DNA of 64,000 bases from Staphylococcus sp. NAM3COL9. GTDB lineage: Bacteria > Bacillota > Bacilli > Staphylococcales > Staphylococcaceae. The stretch is from the NCBI RefSeq assembly GCF_001431205.1, contig NZ_LGPC01000011.1:465596-529595 (forward strand). The letters run 5' to 3'. Below the pieces are notes generated by a model that saw only the letters and a list, made by a program, of their open reading frames with translations, was not told where the DNA came from and made no database searches. Shown piece after piece: positions 32,999 to 43,658 of this stretch. The position numbers and the translations under genes were made by a program. The number at the start of each line of letters is the position of its first letter. Positions within the stretch are counted from its first letter, which is position 1.

Positions 32999-35209
32999 TC
33001 ATTGATTTATATTAGCACTAAGATTAAAATTTGAATTTAATGTAATAGAAATTTCTCCAACTTCACTTGTTTGTAAAACTTGAGAATTTATATTTTTCAA
33101 ACGATCTACTATTTCTTCGTTGGGTAATTTATATCTGTTATGTTTACCAACAGAAATCAAACTTATTTTCGGGTGAAGTGTATTTATAAAAGATGCGCTA
33201 GAACTTGTTTTACTACCATGGTGTCCTACTTTTAAAATATCAATATTTTCAATGCGATACTTATTCAACAACAACTGTTCGTTATTTTTTGAAACATCAC
33301 CCATAAGTAAAATCTTGAATTTATCATATTCAATTAATGTAATAATTGATTGTTCATTTAAATCATCCGATGCTGTAATTGTGGCATCTAATAATTTGAT
33401 TTTCGCTTTGTTAAGTGAAAAACTTTGTATTGATTTAAAGTCTAATAATTTTATGTTAAAACCTTTGCATATATTAACTAATGATTTCAGTTCTTTCAAG
33501 TGGTAACTATTTTTATTAATTATTAGATTTTTTATAGAAAAATTCTCAATCAAAAAGTTAAGTTCTCCCATATGATCTATATGTGGATGAGTAACAATTA
33601 AATAATCTATATTTTTAATACCATGCTTTTTCAAAGTCGGTAATATATGAAATTTTGATATATTATGTTGGCTTGATTCTCCTTCTTGTAATAACTTGCC
33701 CCCCGTATCAATCAATAAACTCTCTTGTCTGTTTGTCTCAAATAAAATAGCATCTCCCTGACCAACATCAAGCATTGTCAATTTATAATCATTAGATAAT
33801 GGCAATACCGTAACGACTATATATAATAAAAGAAATGAACAAATAAATAAGCTATAAAATTTATGCGTAAATAATATTAAACACGCAAATAAAAGCGCAA
33901 ACCCTAAAGTAATATTTAAATCCTTTAACTCAGGTATATACCATTTGTATGAGCTTAAATCAACAAACATATCCAAAATAAAATCATGTATTTTTAAAAT
34001 TAAATTAAGCAAATAAGTTAAAGGTACGATTTCAAATGGAAAGTGACTTACAATAAAAAATAAAATTGCGAGTGGGAAGAGTATTATGGTATAAAAAGGA
34101 ACAAAAATAAGATTTGCTAAAAAACCAATCCATTGGATCTGGTTAAAGTTAATAGCGCTAATCATAAATGAGCCTAACTGAGCTATTATAGTAATAATTA
34201 GAAGCGATTTTACCATTGAGGATTGAGCTATTAATGGTAATGAAAAAAGTATGAAAAATGTCATTAAAAATGAAAATTGGAAGCCTATATTATAGACATA
34301 AGCAGGATATATAATCGTTAATATTATAAATAAAAGTGCGAGTATATTCATTGAATTCTTTATAATTGTTTTAGGAATTAAAATGATTATTAAAGCTGCT
34401 AAAATTGATCTTACTGCACTAGGAGCTAAATCAGTATAAAAAGCATATATTGGTAGTAAGATAAATAATACTATTTTGATATAAGCTAACGGACACTTAA
34501 AAATGTTTAATACATATATTAAAATGCCTATAATCGTTGCAATATGTGTGCCACTTACTGCTAATAAATGATATATGCCAATTTCTTTAAATTTATCTAA
34601 TTCATTATTATTAATTTTCGAGGTATCTCCATTAATTAATGCAATAACTCTCTCTGGATGCTTGACTTTGGTATGAACTAAACGTTCGAAAATATATTGT
34701 TTATGCCTATCTAAAATAGCATAATAATTCGAATTGTTTAGTTTGCAACTTTCGAAATCTATTGTATTAATAAAAAGTGAAATAGGGCTATATGGGGACT
34801 GATTTAACGGTTTTAATATTGCTTTCACATTACATGTCTTTTGATAGAACTGTATGTATTTATTACTGTTAATGTTGTTATTAACATAAAAGTAATAGTT
34901 ATATTTTTTATTATTGATTTTTGCTTTACCTTGTAGTTTTTGATGTTTCAAAATAGGTTTAGTCACAAATTGTGCATCTACTTCAATATTTTGATTTAAG
35001 TAGGCTGCACGTGCTTTATTCTCACTTACTAAATTACTCTGAAGCATCAAATAACTAATGAATGGTACGATTAAAAGAAATAAAATTTGAAACCACTTTA
35101 ATCTTTTGCGTATTACTAAAAAAATTAAAATAGCACATAAAAATATCGATAATAATTTAACATGTAGCCATAGGATACCGACTAGATAGGCAATTGCATA
35201 GTAAATCAG
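32999..35209 (-). CDS. comEC: DNA-uptake channel ComEC/Rec2, non-canonical start
   Basis: ComEC is the membrane channel for incoming single-stranded DNA in transformation. The protein has a soluble N-terminal OB-like part, a polytopic competence domain (about ten helices), and a C-terminal metallo-beta-lactamase-like domain with HPHIDHMGEL and GHHGSKTSSS. The first ATG/GTG/TTG (35048-35050) would remove an N-terminal block of two strong hydrophobic helices (YYAIAYLVGILWLHVK onward). That block reads open in frame back to the comEB stop. Only CTG (35207-35209) or ATT (35204-35206) can serve as start there; I place it at CTG, giving 736 residues. No strong Shine-Dalgarno is visible, so translation may depend on coupling to comEB. 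Confidence 0.8.
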   Translation of the reverse strand: MIYYAIAYLVGILWLHVKLLSIFLCAILIFLVIRKRLKWFQILFLLIVPFISYLMLQSNLVSENKARAAYLNQNIEVDAQFVTKPILKHQKLQGKAKINNKKYNYYFYVNNNINSNKYIQFYQKTCNVKAILKPLNQSPYSPISLFINTIDFESCKLNNSNYYAILDRHKQYIFERLVHTKVKHPERVIALINGDTSKINNNELDKFKEIGIYHLLAVSGTHIATIIGILIYVLNIFKCPLAYIKIVLFILLPIYAFYTDLAPSAVRSILAALIIILIPKTIIKNSMNILALLFIILTIIYPAYVYNIGFQFSFLMTFFILFSLPLIAQSSMVKSLLIITIIAQLGSFMISAINFNQIQWIGFLANLIFVPFYTIILFPLAILFFIVSHFPFEIVPLTYLLNLILKIHDFILDMFVDLSSYKWYIPELKDLNITLGFALLFACLILFTHKFYSLFICSFLLLYIVVTVLPLSNDYKLTMLDVGQGDAILFETNRQESLLIDTGGKLLQEGESSQHNISKFHILPTLKKHGIKNIDYLIVTHPHIDHMGELNFLIENFSIKNLIINKNSYHLKELKSLVNICKGFNIKLLDFKSIQSFSLNKAKIKLLDATITASDDLNEQSIITLIEYDKFKILLMGDVSKNNEQLLLNKYRIENIDILKVGHHGSKTSSSASFINTLHPKISLISVGKHNRYKLPNEEIVDRLKNINSQVLQTSEVGEISITLNSNFNLSANINQ

Positions 35210-35212
35210 TGA

Positions 35213-35674
35213 TTATTTATTGGTAAGGTATTGTGCTACATGTTCTTGATTAAATGGTATTTTTTTATAATCGATACCTGATTGCTTTAATAACTTTAAC
35301 GCATATGAATGGTTGTGATAGTCTTCAGCGTAATAAATTGTTTGAATACCAGCTTGGATGATTGATTTCGTACAATTTAAGCAAGGGAAATGTGTAACAT
35401 ATATCGTTGCTCCGTCTGTGGACACCCCTTGTTTAGCACATTGTAGTAACGCATTCATTTCAGCATGAATTGTACGTATACAATGACCATCCTCTAATAA
35501 ACAATCCTCATCTATACAATGAACTTCTCCTGAAACTGAGCCATTGTAGCCACCAGCGATGATTCTGTTATCTTTAACAATTGTTGCGCCAACAGATAAT
35601 CGTTGACAAGTGGAACGTAACGCCAATAAATGACTTTGAGCCATAAAGTATTCTTCCCATTTAATGCGATCCAT
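35213..35674 (-). CDS. comEB: ComEB, dCMP deaminase family protein
   Basis: The 153-residue zinc deaminase has HAEMNA (His70, Glu72) and PCLNCTKS (Cys98, Cys101). The family converts dCMP to dUMP for dTTP synthesis. Its competence role is unclear and may just reflect operon position. The stop codon lies in the same reading frame as the downstream comEC and only two codons before its possible start. Confidence 0.93.
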   Translation of the reverse strand: MDRIKWEEYFMAQSHLLALRSTCQRLSVGATIVKDNRIIAGGYNGSVSGEVHCIDEDCLLEDGHCIRTIHAEMNALLQCAKQGVSTDGATIYVTHFPCLNCTKSIIQAGIQTIYYAEDYHNHSYALKLLKQSGIDYKKIPFNQEHVAQYLTNK

Positions 35675-35758
35675 GATGTTATACCTCCATTAATAGTAAT
35701 TATTTATTTTATAAGTATCTATAGGTTAATTTGTATTGAGTTATATTGCAATAAAAAT

Positions 35759-36478
35759 TTATATCGTAAAATATGCTTCGAATTTTTCAAGTGTCTTTGC
35801 TCCAATTCCTTTAACTTCTGTTAATTGCTCGATAGATTCAAAAGCACCATTTTGTTCTCTATATTCTATAATAGATTTAGCTTTTGTAGGACCGATGCCC
35901 GGAACGGTTAACAGCTCCGTTTCTGTAGCACTATTAATATTTATTTTCTCCTTATTAGTGCTATTGTCATTAACTTTTGTTGAGTTTGAACTTGTGCTTC
36001 TATTAGTACTATTATTAATATTTTCATTCGCTTGTTGATTTAAATTTATTGTTTCCTCTTTCTTCGGCACATAAATTAATTTTTGATCTACTAATTTTTC
36101 AGCTAAATTTATTTTCGACAAATCAGCATCATCAGTAACAATTGCCCTATCTAGAAGCTGCTTAATTCTATCAGAAGATTTCATTTTATAAATATCAGGA
36201 TGCTTCACTGCACCTTTGATGTCCACAAAAATGTCTTCTGTTTTAATCTTCTTTGGTTGTTCAGAACTATTTTTCATATGCCTTACATTGGTCTCTAATT
36301 GTGATTGTGCAGTTGTGGTAATGTCGTCATTCGAATTTATTATATTGTGATTATTTTCGTTTGTAAAACTACTATGCAGCAACCAAACTATCAGAGACAC
36401 CACGAGAATTAAAATTGCTATAGCAACTGCTTTGTACTTACAAATGATTTCTTTTAGATTGTTCCACTGATCTAACAA
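35759..36478 (-). CDS. comEA: ComEA, competence DNA receptor
   Basis: The 239-residue DNA-binding protein has one N-terminal membrane helix (about 16-35), a soluble SLBB-like domain (DIFVDIKGAVKHPDIYKM), an Asn/Ser/Thr-rich linker (about 150-175) and a C-terminal pair of helix-hairpin-helix motifs (LLTVPGIGPTKAKSIIEYR, LTEVKGIGAKTLEKF). It holds double-stranded DNA at the cell surface. The start is TTG. Its Shine-Dalgarno AAAGGAGTG is buried in the 3' arm of the upstream terminator hairpin. Confidence 0.93.
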   Translation of the reverse strand: MLDQWNNLKEIICKYKAVAIAILILVVSLIVWLLHSSFTNENNHNIINSNDDITTTAQSQLETNVRHMKNSSEQPKKIKTEDIFVDIKGAVKHPDIYKMKSSDRIKQLLDRAIVTDDADLSKINLAEKLVDQKLIYVPKKEETINLNQQANENINNSTNRSTSSNSTKVNDNSTNKEKININSATETELLTVPGIGPTKAKSIIEYREQNGAFESIEQLTEVKGIGAKTLEKFEAYFTI

Positions 36479-36481
36479 TAA

Positions 36482-36524
36482 AAAATCACTCCTTTGTACT
36501 ATACACGTACAAGGGAGTGATTTT
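36482..36524 (-). terminator. Terminator hairpin overlapping the comEA ribosome-binding site
   Basis: 18-bp stem with one mismatch (36507-36524 with 36482-36499), 7-base loop and T run on the minus strand. It lies between the yqeM stop (36530) and the comEA start (36478). The downstream arm contains AAAGGAGTG, the comEA Shine-Dalgarno. Confidence 0.88.
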
Positions 36525-36529
36525 ACTTT

Positions 36530-37246
36530 TTATTTTTTGACAATGAAAAACAGTCGATGTCCTTCATTACTATTATTCTTAATATCAAAGTCGACAAACG
36601 TAGTAATTTGTCTAAACCCTACATTATTAAGCATTTCAATATAATCTGATTCTGTGTAAGTACGCTGATAGTGTGATTCATCGAACCTTGCATATTGATT
36701 GTCATCTTGTTTAATAAAGAATGACATATCATGCCAAACGCTCAGTGGTTCCTCACCTTGCACGGCTTCCCAACCAAGAAAAACTTTTTCAGATTCATCG
36801 ATATAACTTTGGTTATTAAATAATGTATTCATTTTAAAAGGTGTATGAACATCAAACATAAACACACCTTCTATTTCTAAATGGTTAAAAACATGACTAA
36901 ATGTGGTGAAGACGTTATCTTTTACAGGTAAATAATTTAAAGAATCACAAAAAATTGTAATTACATCAAATTTCTGATTCAATTCAAATTCAGTCATATC
37001 ACCTTCTATCCAATTCACTTTGTTAGATTTTTGTGTTGCTATCGAAAGCATATCAACACTTAAATCCATACCTGTGATTTGGTCAAAGTCTGTTAGCAAT
37101 GATGTTAAACTCCCTGTGCCACAACCAATATCTAATATAGATGTCCTATTTTCAGCAAAATGGTTTACAATTTCTAACCACGATTCATAGGGTTGATCTA
37201 ACGTTAGTTGATCATAAAACAAGCTCATTTCTTCATATTGCACCAT
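36530..37246 (-). CDS. SAM-dependent methyltransferase (YqeM-like)
   Basis: The 238-residue class I methyltransferase has motif I ILDIGCGTGSLTSLL (about 37-51) and the post-I acidic residue in ITGMDLS. The substrate is unknown. It is translated 2 bases after rsfS at the end of the yqeG-to-yqeM cluster, so a role linked to ribosomes or tRNA is only guilt by association. Confidence 0.88.
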   Translation of the reverse strand: MVQYEEMSLFYDQLTLDQPYESWLEIVNHFAENRTSILDIGCGTGSLTSLLTDFDQITGMDLSVDMLSIATQKSNKVNWIEGDMTEFELNQKFDVITIFCDSLNYLPVKDNVFTTFSHVFNHLEIEGVFMFDVHTPFKMNTLFNNQSYIDESEKVFLGWEAVQGEEPLSVWHDMSFFIKQDDNQYARFDESHYQRTYTESDYIEMLNNVGFRQITTFVDFDIKNNSNEGHRLFFIVKK

Positions 37247-37248
37247 AA

Positions 37249-37602
37249 TTAATAAACAACCTGTCTATAACTCTCAAGAGGCGCATCACGATATAATTTC
37301 TCAATATTATAGTAATCACGTTCATCTTTATGGAATACGTGAACAACTACATTAGATAGATCAATAAGAATCCATCTGGCATCATTAAAACCTTCCATTC
37401 GTTTTACTTCGATTTCAGCTTCGCCTGCTGCATCTTTTACCGAACGAGCAATAGCTTGAACTTGTTTTTCGTTATTACCATGACAAACTATAAAATAATC
37501 AGTCATGTCACTAATGCCTTTCATTTTTAAAGAAATAATATCTTCTGCTTTTTTATTCTCTGTTGCTTCGACAGCAATGTTTAATAATTGATCTGAATTC
37601 AT
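37249..37602 (-). CDS. rsfS: Ribosomal silencing factor RsfS
   Basis: The 117-residue DUF143 protein binds uL14 and blocks subunit joining when nutrients are poor. Family segments are DYFIVCHGNNEKQVQAIA and GFNDARWILIDLSNVVVHVF. It abuts yqeK directly. Confidence 0.95.
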   Translation of the reverse strand: MNSDQLLNIAVEATENKKAEDIISLKMKGISDMTDYFIVCHGNNEKQVQAIARSVKDAAGEAEIEVKRMEGFNDARWILIDLSNVVVHVFHKDERDYYNIEKLYRDAPLESYRQVVY

Positions 37603-39039
<1,437 letters not shown>

Positions 39040-39051
39040 AATATGCTCCTT

Positions 39052-39849
39052 TTATAAATGTTTTAGTACTGCTTCTTTCATTACTTTAATATCTGGTGTT
39101 CGTTCAGTCCAAATCTCAAAACTTTCTGCGCCTTGATATACAAACATGTCCAATCCATTGTGTATAGGATTGCCATTTTTTTCTGCTATTTCTAAAATTG
39201 GCGTTTTAAAAGGAATATAAACAATGTCACTTACTAATGTATGTGACGCTAATTGATTGAGACTTATGGCTACATCTTTGTTTTTATTCATACCTGCAGG
39301 TGTAGTATTAATAATAATGTCGAATTCAGACAATGATTTTTCTGCATCTGATAAACTAATCTTATTTATATCTAAATCCCAGTTATCAAAGCGACTCATA
39401 GTTCTATTAGCAACGGTTAACTTAGGTCGAACGTGTTTATTTAGTTCATTTGCAATACCTTTACTGGCACCGCCTGCACCTAAAATAAGTATATAAGCAT
39501 TTTGTAAATCCGTATAAGCCTCTTTAAGACCTGTAACATAGCCTATGCCATCTGTATTATAGCCTATCCATTTTCCGCCTTCAATTTTAACTGTATTAAC
39601 TGCACCAACCGTTTTAGATTGGTCATCAATCTCATCTAAATAAGGTAAAATACGTTCTTTATGAGGTATTGTAACATTAAATCCAGAAAGCATTTTGTCT
39701 TCTATGATTTCTTTAATAAGATGAAAATGTTCTTCAGGAATATTAATCGCTTCATATGTCGAAGCATCATTTAAAGTCTCAAAGTTAGCATTATGCATAA
39801 CGGGTGACAAAGAATGATCTATAGGATTGCCTATTACTGCATATTTCAT
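39052..39849 (-). CDS. aroE: Shikimate dehydrogenase
   Basis: The 265-residue enzyme reduces 3-dehydroshikimate with NADPH in aromatic amino acid synthesis. Substrate residues are in [13 protein letters not shown] and NVTIPHKE, and the nucleotide loop is [10 protein letters not shown]. The ATG at 39847-39849 is preferred over a GTG three codons upstream because AAGGTG fits it better. It lies between yqeH and yhbY. Confidence 0.96.
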   Translation of the reverse strand: MKYAVIGNPIDHSLSPVMHNANFETLNDASTYEAINIPEEHFHLIKEIIEDKMLSGFNVTIPHKERILPYLDEIDDQSKTVGAVNTVKIEGGKWIGYNTDGIGYVTGLKEAYTDLQNAYILILGAGGASKGIANELNKHVRPKLTVANRTMSRFDNWDLDINKISLSDAEKSLSEFDIIINTTPAGMNKNKDVAISLNQLASHTLVSDIVYIPFKTPILEIAEKNGNPIHNGLDMFVYQGAESFEIWTERTPDIKVMKEAVLKHL

Positions 39850-39861
39850 ATTAAACACACC

Positions 39862-40962
39862 TTACATTATTGAATTTCTTAATACAACATCTACATTTTT
39901 AGGTACTCGAACTATAACCTTGGCACCTTCATCAATCGTGATAAAACCTAAACCTGAAATCATCACATCTCGCTTCTCTTTACCCGTTTCTAATCTTACT
40001 GCTTTAACATTTTGTAATTCAAAATTATCAGGGTTATGAGGTGGTGACAATAATGCACCTAACTGATTTTTCCACAATTCATTGGCATTTTCAGTTTTAG
40101 TTCTATGGATATTGAGTTCGTTTGAAAAATGACATACTAATGAACGTCTGCCACCACTAACATAGTCAATACGCGCTATCCCACCAAAGAACAAAGTTTG
40201 ACCTTCATTCAATTGATATACCCGCTGCTTAACTTCTTTTTTAGGCATAATCGTTTTAAGTTCATCATCCGTTACCACATGTGTCATTTGATGTGCTTGG
40301 ATTACACCTGGAGTATCAAACATAAATGATGTATCATCTAACGGTATGTCAATCATATCTAGCGTTGTTCCTGGGAATCTAGAAGTAGTAACGACATCTT
40401 TTTCACCAACACTGCGTTCAATCAATTTATTTATAAGTGTAGATTTACCAACATTTGTAGTTCCTACAATATACACATTGTCGTTATTACGTAATGTGTT
40501 AATTGATGCTAATAAATCATCTATGCCTTCATTTTTTTCTGCAGATATTAATACAACATCTTCAGTTTCTAAACCATATTTTCTAGCTGTTTTCTTCAAC
40601 CATTCTTTAACACGGCGTTTATTAATCTGTTTAGGCAATAAATCTAATTTATTGCCTACTAAAATTATTTTTTTATTTCCTACAATGCGTTTGATTGCAT
40701 TAATGAAAGATCCTTCAAAATCAAAAACATCTACGACATTTACTACAATTCCTTTTTCATCTGCTAAACCATTCAACAAATTTAAAAAGTCTTCACTGTC
40801 TAATCCAACATCTTGAACTTCATTATAATTTTTTAGTCTAAAGCATCTTTTACATATGACATCTTCACGATGTAAATTATGCTCTGGCACATAGCCTGCC
40901 GCATCTGGATCTTCAGATTGTAGTGGTGCACCACATCCGATACATTTTAAAATTTCAGTCAA
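39862..40962 (-). CDS. yqeH: Ribosome biogenesis GTPase YqeH
   Basis: The 366-residue circularly permuted GTPase has the order G4 (VGNKLDLLP), G5, G1 (GTTNVGKSTLIN), G3 (DTPG). An N-terminal treble-clef zinc finger is seen at CIGCGAPLQ and CKRCFRLK. It is needed for 30S assembly. It starts one base after yqeG ends. Confidence 0.96.
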   Translation of the reverse strand: MTEILKCIGCGAPLQSEDPDAAGYVPEHNLHREDVICKRCFRLKNYNEVQDVGLDSEDFLNLLNGLADEKGIVVNVVDVFDFEGSFINAIKRIVGNKKIILVGNKLDLLPKQINKRRVKEWLKKTARKYGLETEDVVLISAEKNEGIDDLLASINTLRNNDNVYIVGTTNVGKSTLINKLIERSVGEKDVVTTSRFPGTTLDMIDIPLDDTSFMFDTPGVIQAHQMTHVVTDDELKTIMPKKEVKQRVYQLNEGQTLFFGGIARIDYVSGGRRSLVCHFSNELNIHRTKTENANELWKNQLGALLSPPHNPDNFELQNVKAVRLETGKEKRDVMISGLGFITIDEGAKVIVRVPKNVDVVLRNSIM

Positions 40963-41490
40963 TCAATTTTCCTCCCATTTAATATAGCCTTTTTTTCTAA
41001 AGTGTTGTAGTAATCTTCGTTCAATCATTCGGTTGAATTTCGTAATAAAACCATCTGTTTGTTTCACCGGTACAACCATAATTGTGAAGAGTCCACGTCT
41101 ATTACCTCCAAATACATCTGTAAGCATTTGGTCACCAATTACTACAATTTCAGCAGGTTGTAAGTTCATTAATTGTGCAGCTTGATTAAAAGCGCGACCT
41201 CTTGGTTTTTTGGCTTTGAAGATATAATCAACATTCAATGATTTTGAGAAACTACCAACACGTTTTTCATTATTATTAGAAACAATCGTAATTGTAATAC
41301 CTAATGCATTTGCTTTCTCAAACCATTGTTTTACTGCAGCAGTGGGGTCTGCTTCGTCCCATCCTACAAGTGTATTATCTAAATCTGTAATAATTCCTTT
41401 CACGCCAGAAGCTGCAAGTTTATCAATGTCGATTTGAAAAACAGACTGCACATATTCATTTGGCATAAAATAGTTTTTTATTATACCCAT
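40963..41490 (-). CDS. yqeG: HAD-superfamily phosphatase YqeG
   Basis: The 175-residue HAD phosphatase (IIIA subfamily) has the nucleophile motif DLDNTLVGWDE, Thr/Ser motif TIVSNN, lysine AKKPRG and acidic motif GDQMLTDVFGG. The substrate is unknown; some family members act on phosphatidylglycerol phosphate. It lies between mtnN and yqeH. Confidence 0.92.
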   Translation of the reverse strand: MGIIKNYFMPNEYVQSVFQIDIDKLAASGVKGIITDLDNTLVGWDEADPTAAVKQWFEKANALGITITIVSNNNEKRVGSFSKSLNVDYIFKAKKPRGRAFNQAAQLMNLQPAEIVVIGDQMLTDVFGGNRRGLFTIMVVPVKQTDGFITKFNRMIERRLLQHFRKKGYIKWEEN

Positions 41491-41507
41491 TATTTATTTT
41501 CACCTTT

Positions 41508-42194
41508 TTATATAGTTTTAATTAAACGCTCAACAATTTCACTAGAAGATATTGCTGCTTTTTCTAAAAATGCATCAAACGTAATACCAGCATCGCCGTC
41601 AGCTAAATCTGAAATTGCACGTGTAATTATGAATGGTAAATTAAATTGATAACAGGTTTGTGCAATTGCAGTAGCTTCCATTTCTGCAGCCATTGCTTGT
41701 GGAAAATTCGTTTTAATCGTCGCACGCTGCTCAGTTGTACCAATAAAACTATCTCCGCTCACAATTAATCCAGTTTTAGCAATAAGTTGTTGTTCATTAA
41801 TTGCATCTGTTGCCTTTTTAATTAAATGCTCATCAGCAATAAATTGTGCTGGCATTTGCGGTATTTGTCCTAATTGATAACCAAATGCGCTTGCATCTGC
41901 ATCATGATAAGAAACCATATCACTGACAACAATATCACCAACATTTAATGATTTGTCTAAAGCTCCTGCAGATCCCGTATTAATAATTACATCAGGACTG
42001 AATTTCTCAATTAATAATGTCGTAGAAATTGCAACGTTCACTTTACCAATACCACTTTGTGAAAGTACTACCTCTTTATCATGTAAACGACCTTTATAAA
42101 ATATTACATGCGCAATTTTTATTTCTTCTAATGTTACAAGTTTACTTTTTAAGATTGCTACTTCTTCTTCCATAGCACCTATAATACCTATCAT
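41508..42194 (-). CDS. mtnN: 5'-methylthioadenosine/S-adenosylhomocysteine nucleosidase
   Basis: The 228-residue enzyme removes adenine from MTA and SAH, recycling SAM by-products. It has [12 protein letters not shown] at the start, the GSAGALD loop, the MEMEAT-like [11 protein letters not shown] and catalytic Asp in ISDLADG. It appears to start the block running down to yqeM. Confidence 0.97.
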   Translation of the reverse strand: MIGIIGAMEEEVAILKSKLVTLEEIKIAHVIFYKGRLHDKEVVLSQSGIGKVNVAISTTLLIEKFSPDVIINTGSAGALDKSLNVGDIVVSDMVSYHDADASAFGYQLGQIPQMPAQFIADEHLIKKATDAINEQQLIAKTGLIVSGDSFIGTTEQRATIKTNFPQAMAAEMEATAIAQTCYQFNLPFIITRAISDLADGDAGITFDAFLEKAAISSSEIVERLIKTI

Positions 42195-42366
42195 TATAAT
42201 TCACCTCATATTAAAATCCTAGCCTTAGTTATTCTACCACATTTATGTTCATAGCTCGATCATTGTTCAACTTTTTATATTAAATTCTATATGATATTTT
42301 CCCTGTTTTTAAGTAATTAATAATACTTTTTCTATACATTTGAATTACTTATTTTTCTAAATAAAA

Positions 42367-42405
42367 ACTCTGAACAATACATTATCCTTGTGTATCGTTC
42401 AGAGT
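42367..42405 (-). terminator. Terminator of the pxpB-to-transporter operon
   Basis: ACTCTGAACAATACA (42367-42381) pairs with TGTATCGTTCAGAGT (42391-42405) with one mismatch, and a T run follows on the minus strand. Confidence 0.8.
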
Positions 42406-42422
42406 GATAAATTATTGATATA

Positions 42423-43655
42423 TTAGCTACCAAATAAACCTGATAAGCTTTGTAGTGAGAATAATGCTGCAGCAATTGTAACTATCACTGCCACTATACC
42501 GAAGACTAACATCCATGTCGGATGATGATAATCTCCGACAATCGATTTTCGTTTACTCGCTATTAAAATCGTACCTAAAGTGATTGGTAGAATAAAACCG
42601 TTAAGTGCTCCAGCAACAATTAATAAAGTAACTGGTTGACCTATGAATAAAAATACTAGTGTAGAAACAACAATAAAACTAATTACGATTAAATTGGTTT
42701 TATTATATACCGATTTATGTAGTGTTTTTAAAAATGTCGCACTCGTATAAGCAGAACCAATCACAGATGACATTGCAGCTGCAAATAATACGACACCAAA
42801 GATACTACGTCCAACTGGTCCGAGTACATGTTCAAAGACTGAAGCTGGTGGATTTTCTGAACTTAAAGTAACACCTGTAACAACCACACCCAGGACCGCT
42901 AAGAATAGTAAACTTCTTAAAACGCCGGTAGTCAATATGCCAGAGATAGCGGCTTTGTTTATAAATGGCAAATATTCTTTACCTTTAATTCCAGAGTCTA
43001 AAATTCTATGTGCCCCAGCAAAAGTAATGTAACCACCAACTGTGCCACCTACTAAAGTAATAATCGGCAATACAAGTGCAAATGGTTGTTCAGGCATGAC
43101 TAAATGCTTAGCCGCTTCTGCATATGGCGGGTTTGCCTTAAACATTACAAACGCTATGACTACAATCATGAGCATTCCTAAAAACATTGTGACAACGTCC
43201 ATAACCTTTTGACCACTTTTACTAATAAAGATACCGATGGATAGGACTGCTGTAATTGCAGCACCAATTTTCACATCTAAACCGAAAATGGCATTTAAAC
43301 CAAGTCCAGCTCCTGCTATATTACCGATATTAAAAGCTAATCCTCCAATGGCTATCAATATTGAAATAATTGTACCAAGTCCATTGAAAATCTCATTTGC
43401 TACTTCTTGACCACGTTTACCTGTAACTACTAATACTCTCCAAATATTTATTTGCGCACCAATGTCTATAATAATAGATAATAGAATAGCAAATGCAAAA
43501 CTTGAAGCGAATTGTGCAGTAAATACCGCAGTTTGAGTTAAAAACGCTGGTCCTATAGCAGATGTTGCCATTAAAAATACCGAACCTAATAATAATCTTT
43601 TATGGTTTTTTGTGAACTCAAAATCTTTTTTTTCAGAACCTAATCTTTCTTTCAT
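42423..43655 (-). CDS. NRAMP-related transporter (YcsG-like) lacking the metal-binding motif
   Basis: The 410-residue protein has about eleven membrane helices and NRAMP-family similarity. At the first unwound helix, where metal transporters carry DPGN, it reads SAIGPAFLTQTAVF (32-45). At the MPH motif it reads TFAGAHRILDSG (211-222). Both metal-coordinating sets are missing, so Mn/Fe transport is unlikely. It is the last gene of the 5-oxoprolinase operon, 3 bases after pxpA. That suggests uptake of 5-oxoproline or a related compound; this is inference. Confidence 0.85.
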   Translation of the reverse strand: MKERLGSEKKDFEFTKNHKRLLLGSVFLMATSAIGPAFLTQTAVFTAQFASSFAFAILLSIIIDIGAQINIWRVLVVTGKRGQEVANEIFNGLGTIISILIAIGGLAFNIGNIAGAGLGLNAIFGLDVKIGAAITAVLSIGIFISKSGQKVMDVVTMFLGMLMIVVIAFVMFKANPPYAEAAKHLVMPEQPFALVLPIITLVGGTVGGYITFAGAHRILDSGIKGKEYLPFINKAAISGILTTGVLRSLLFLAVLGVVVTGVTLSSENPPASVFEHVLGPVGRSIFGVVLFAAAMSSVIGSAYTSATFLKTLHKSVYNKTNLIVISFIVVSTLVFLFIGQPVTLLIVAGALNGFILPITLGTILIASKRKSIVGDYHHPTWMLVFGIVAVIVTIAAALFSLQSLSGLFGS

Positions 43656-43658
43656 AGG

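Noticed and set aside
40346..40816. 156-codon plus-strand ORF opposite yqeH
   Set aside because: Antisense shadow of the YqeH GTPase domain with no ribosome-binding site.
42423..43655. Manganese importer MntH
   Set aside because: The gene is NRAMP-related but lacks DPGN and MPH, so MntH function is not supported.
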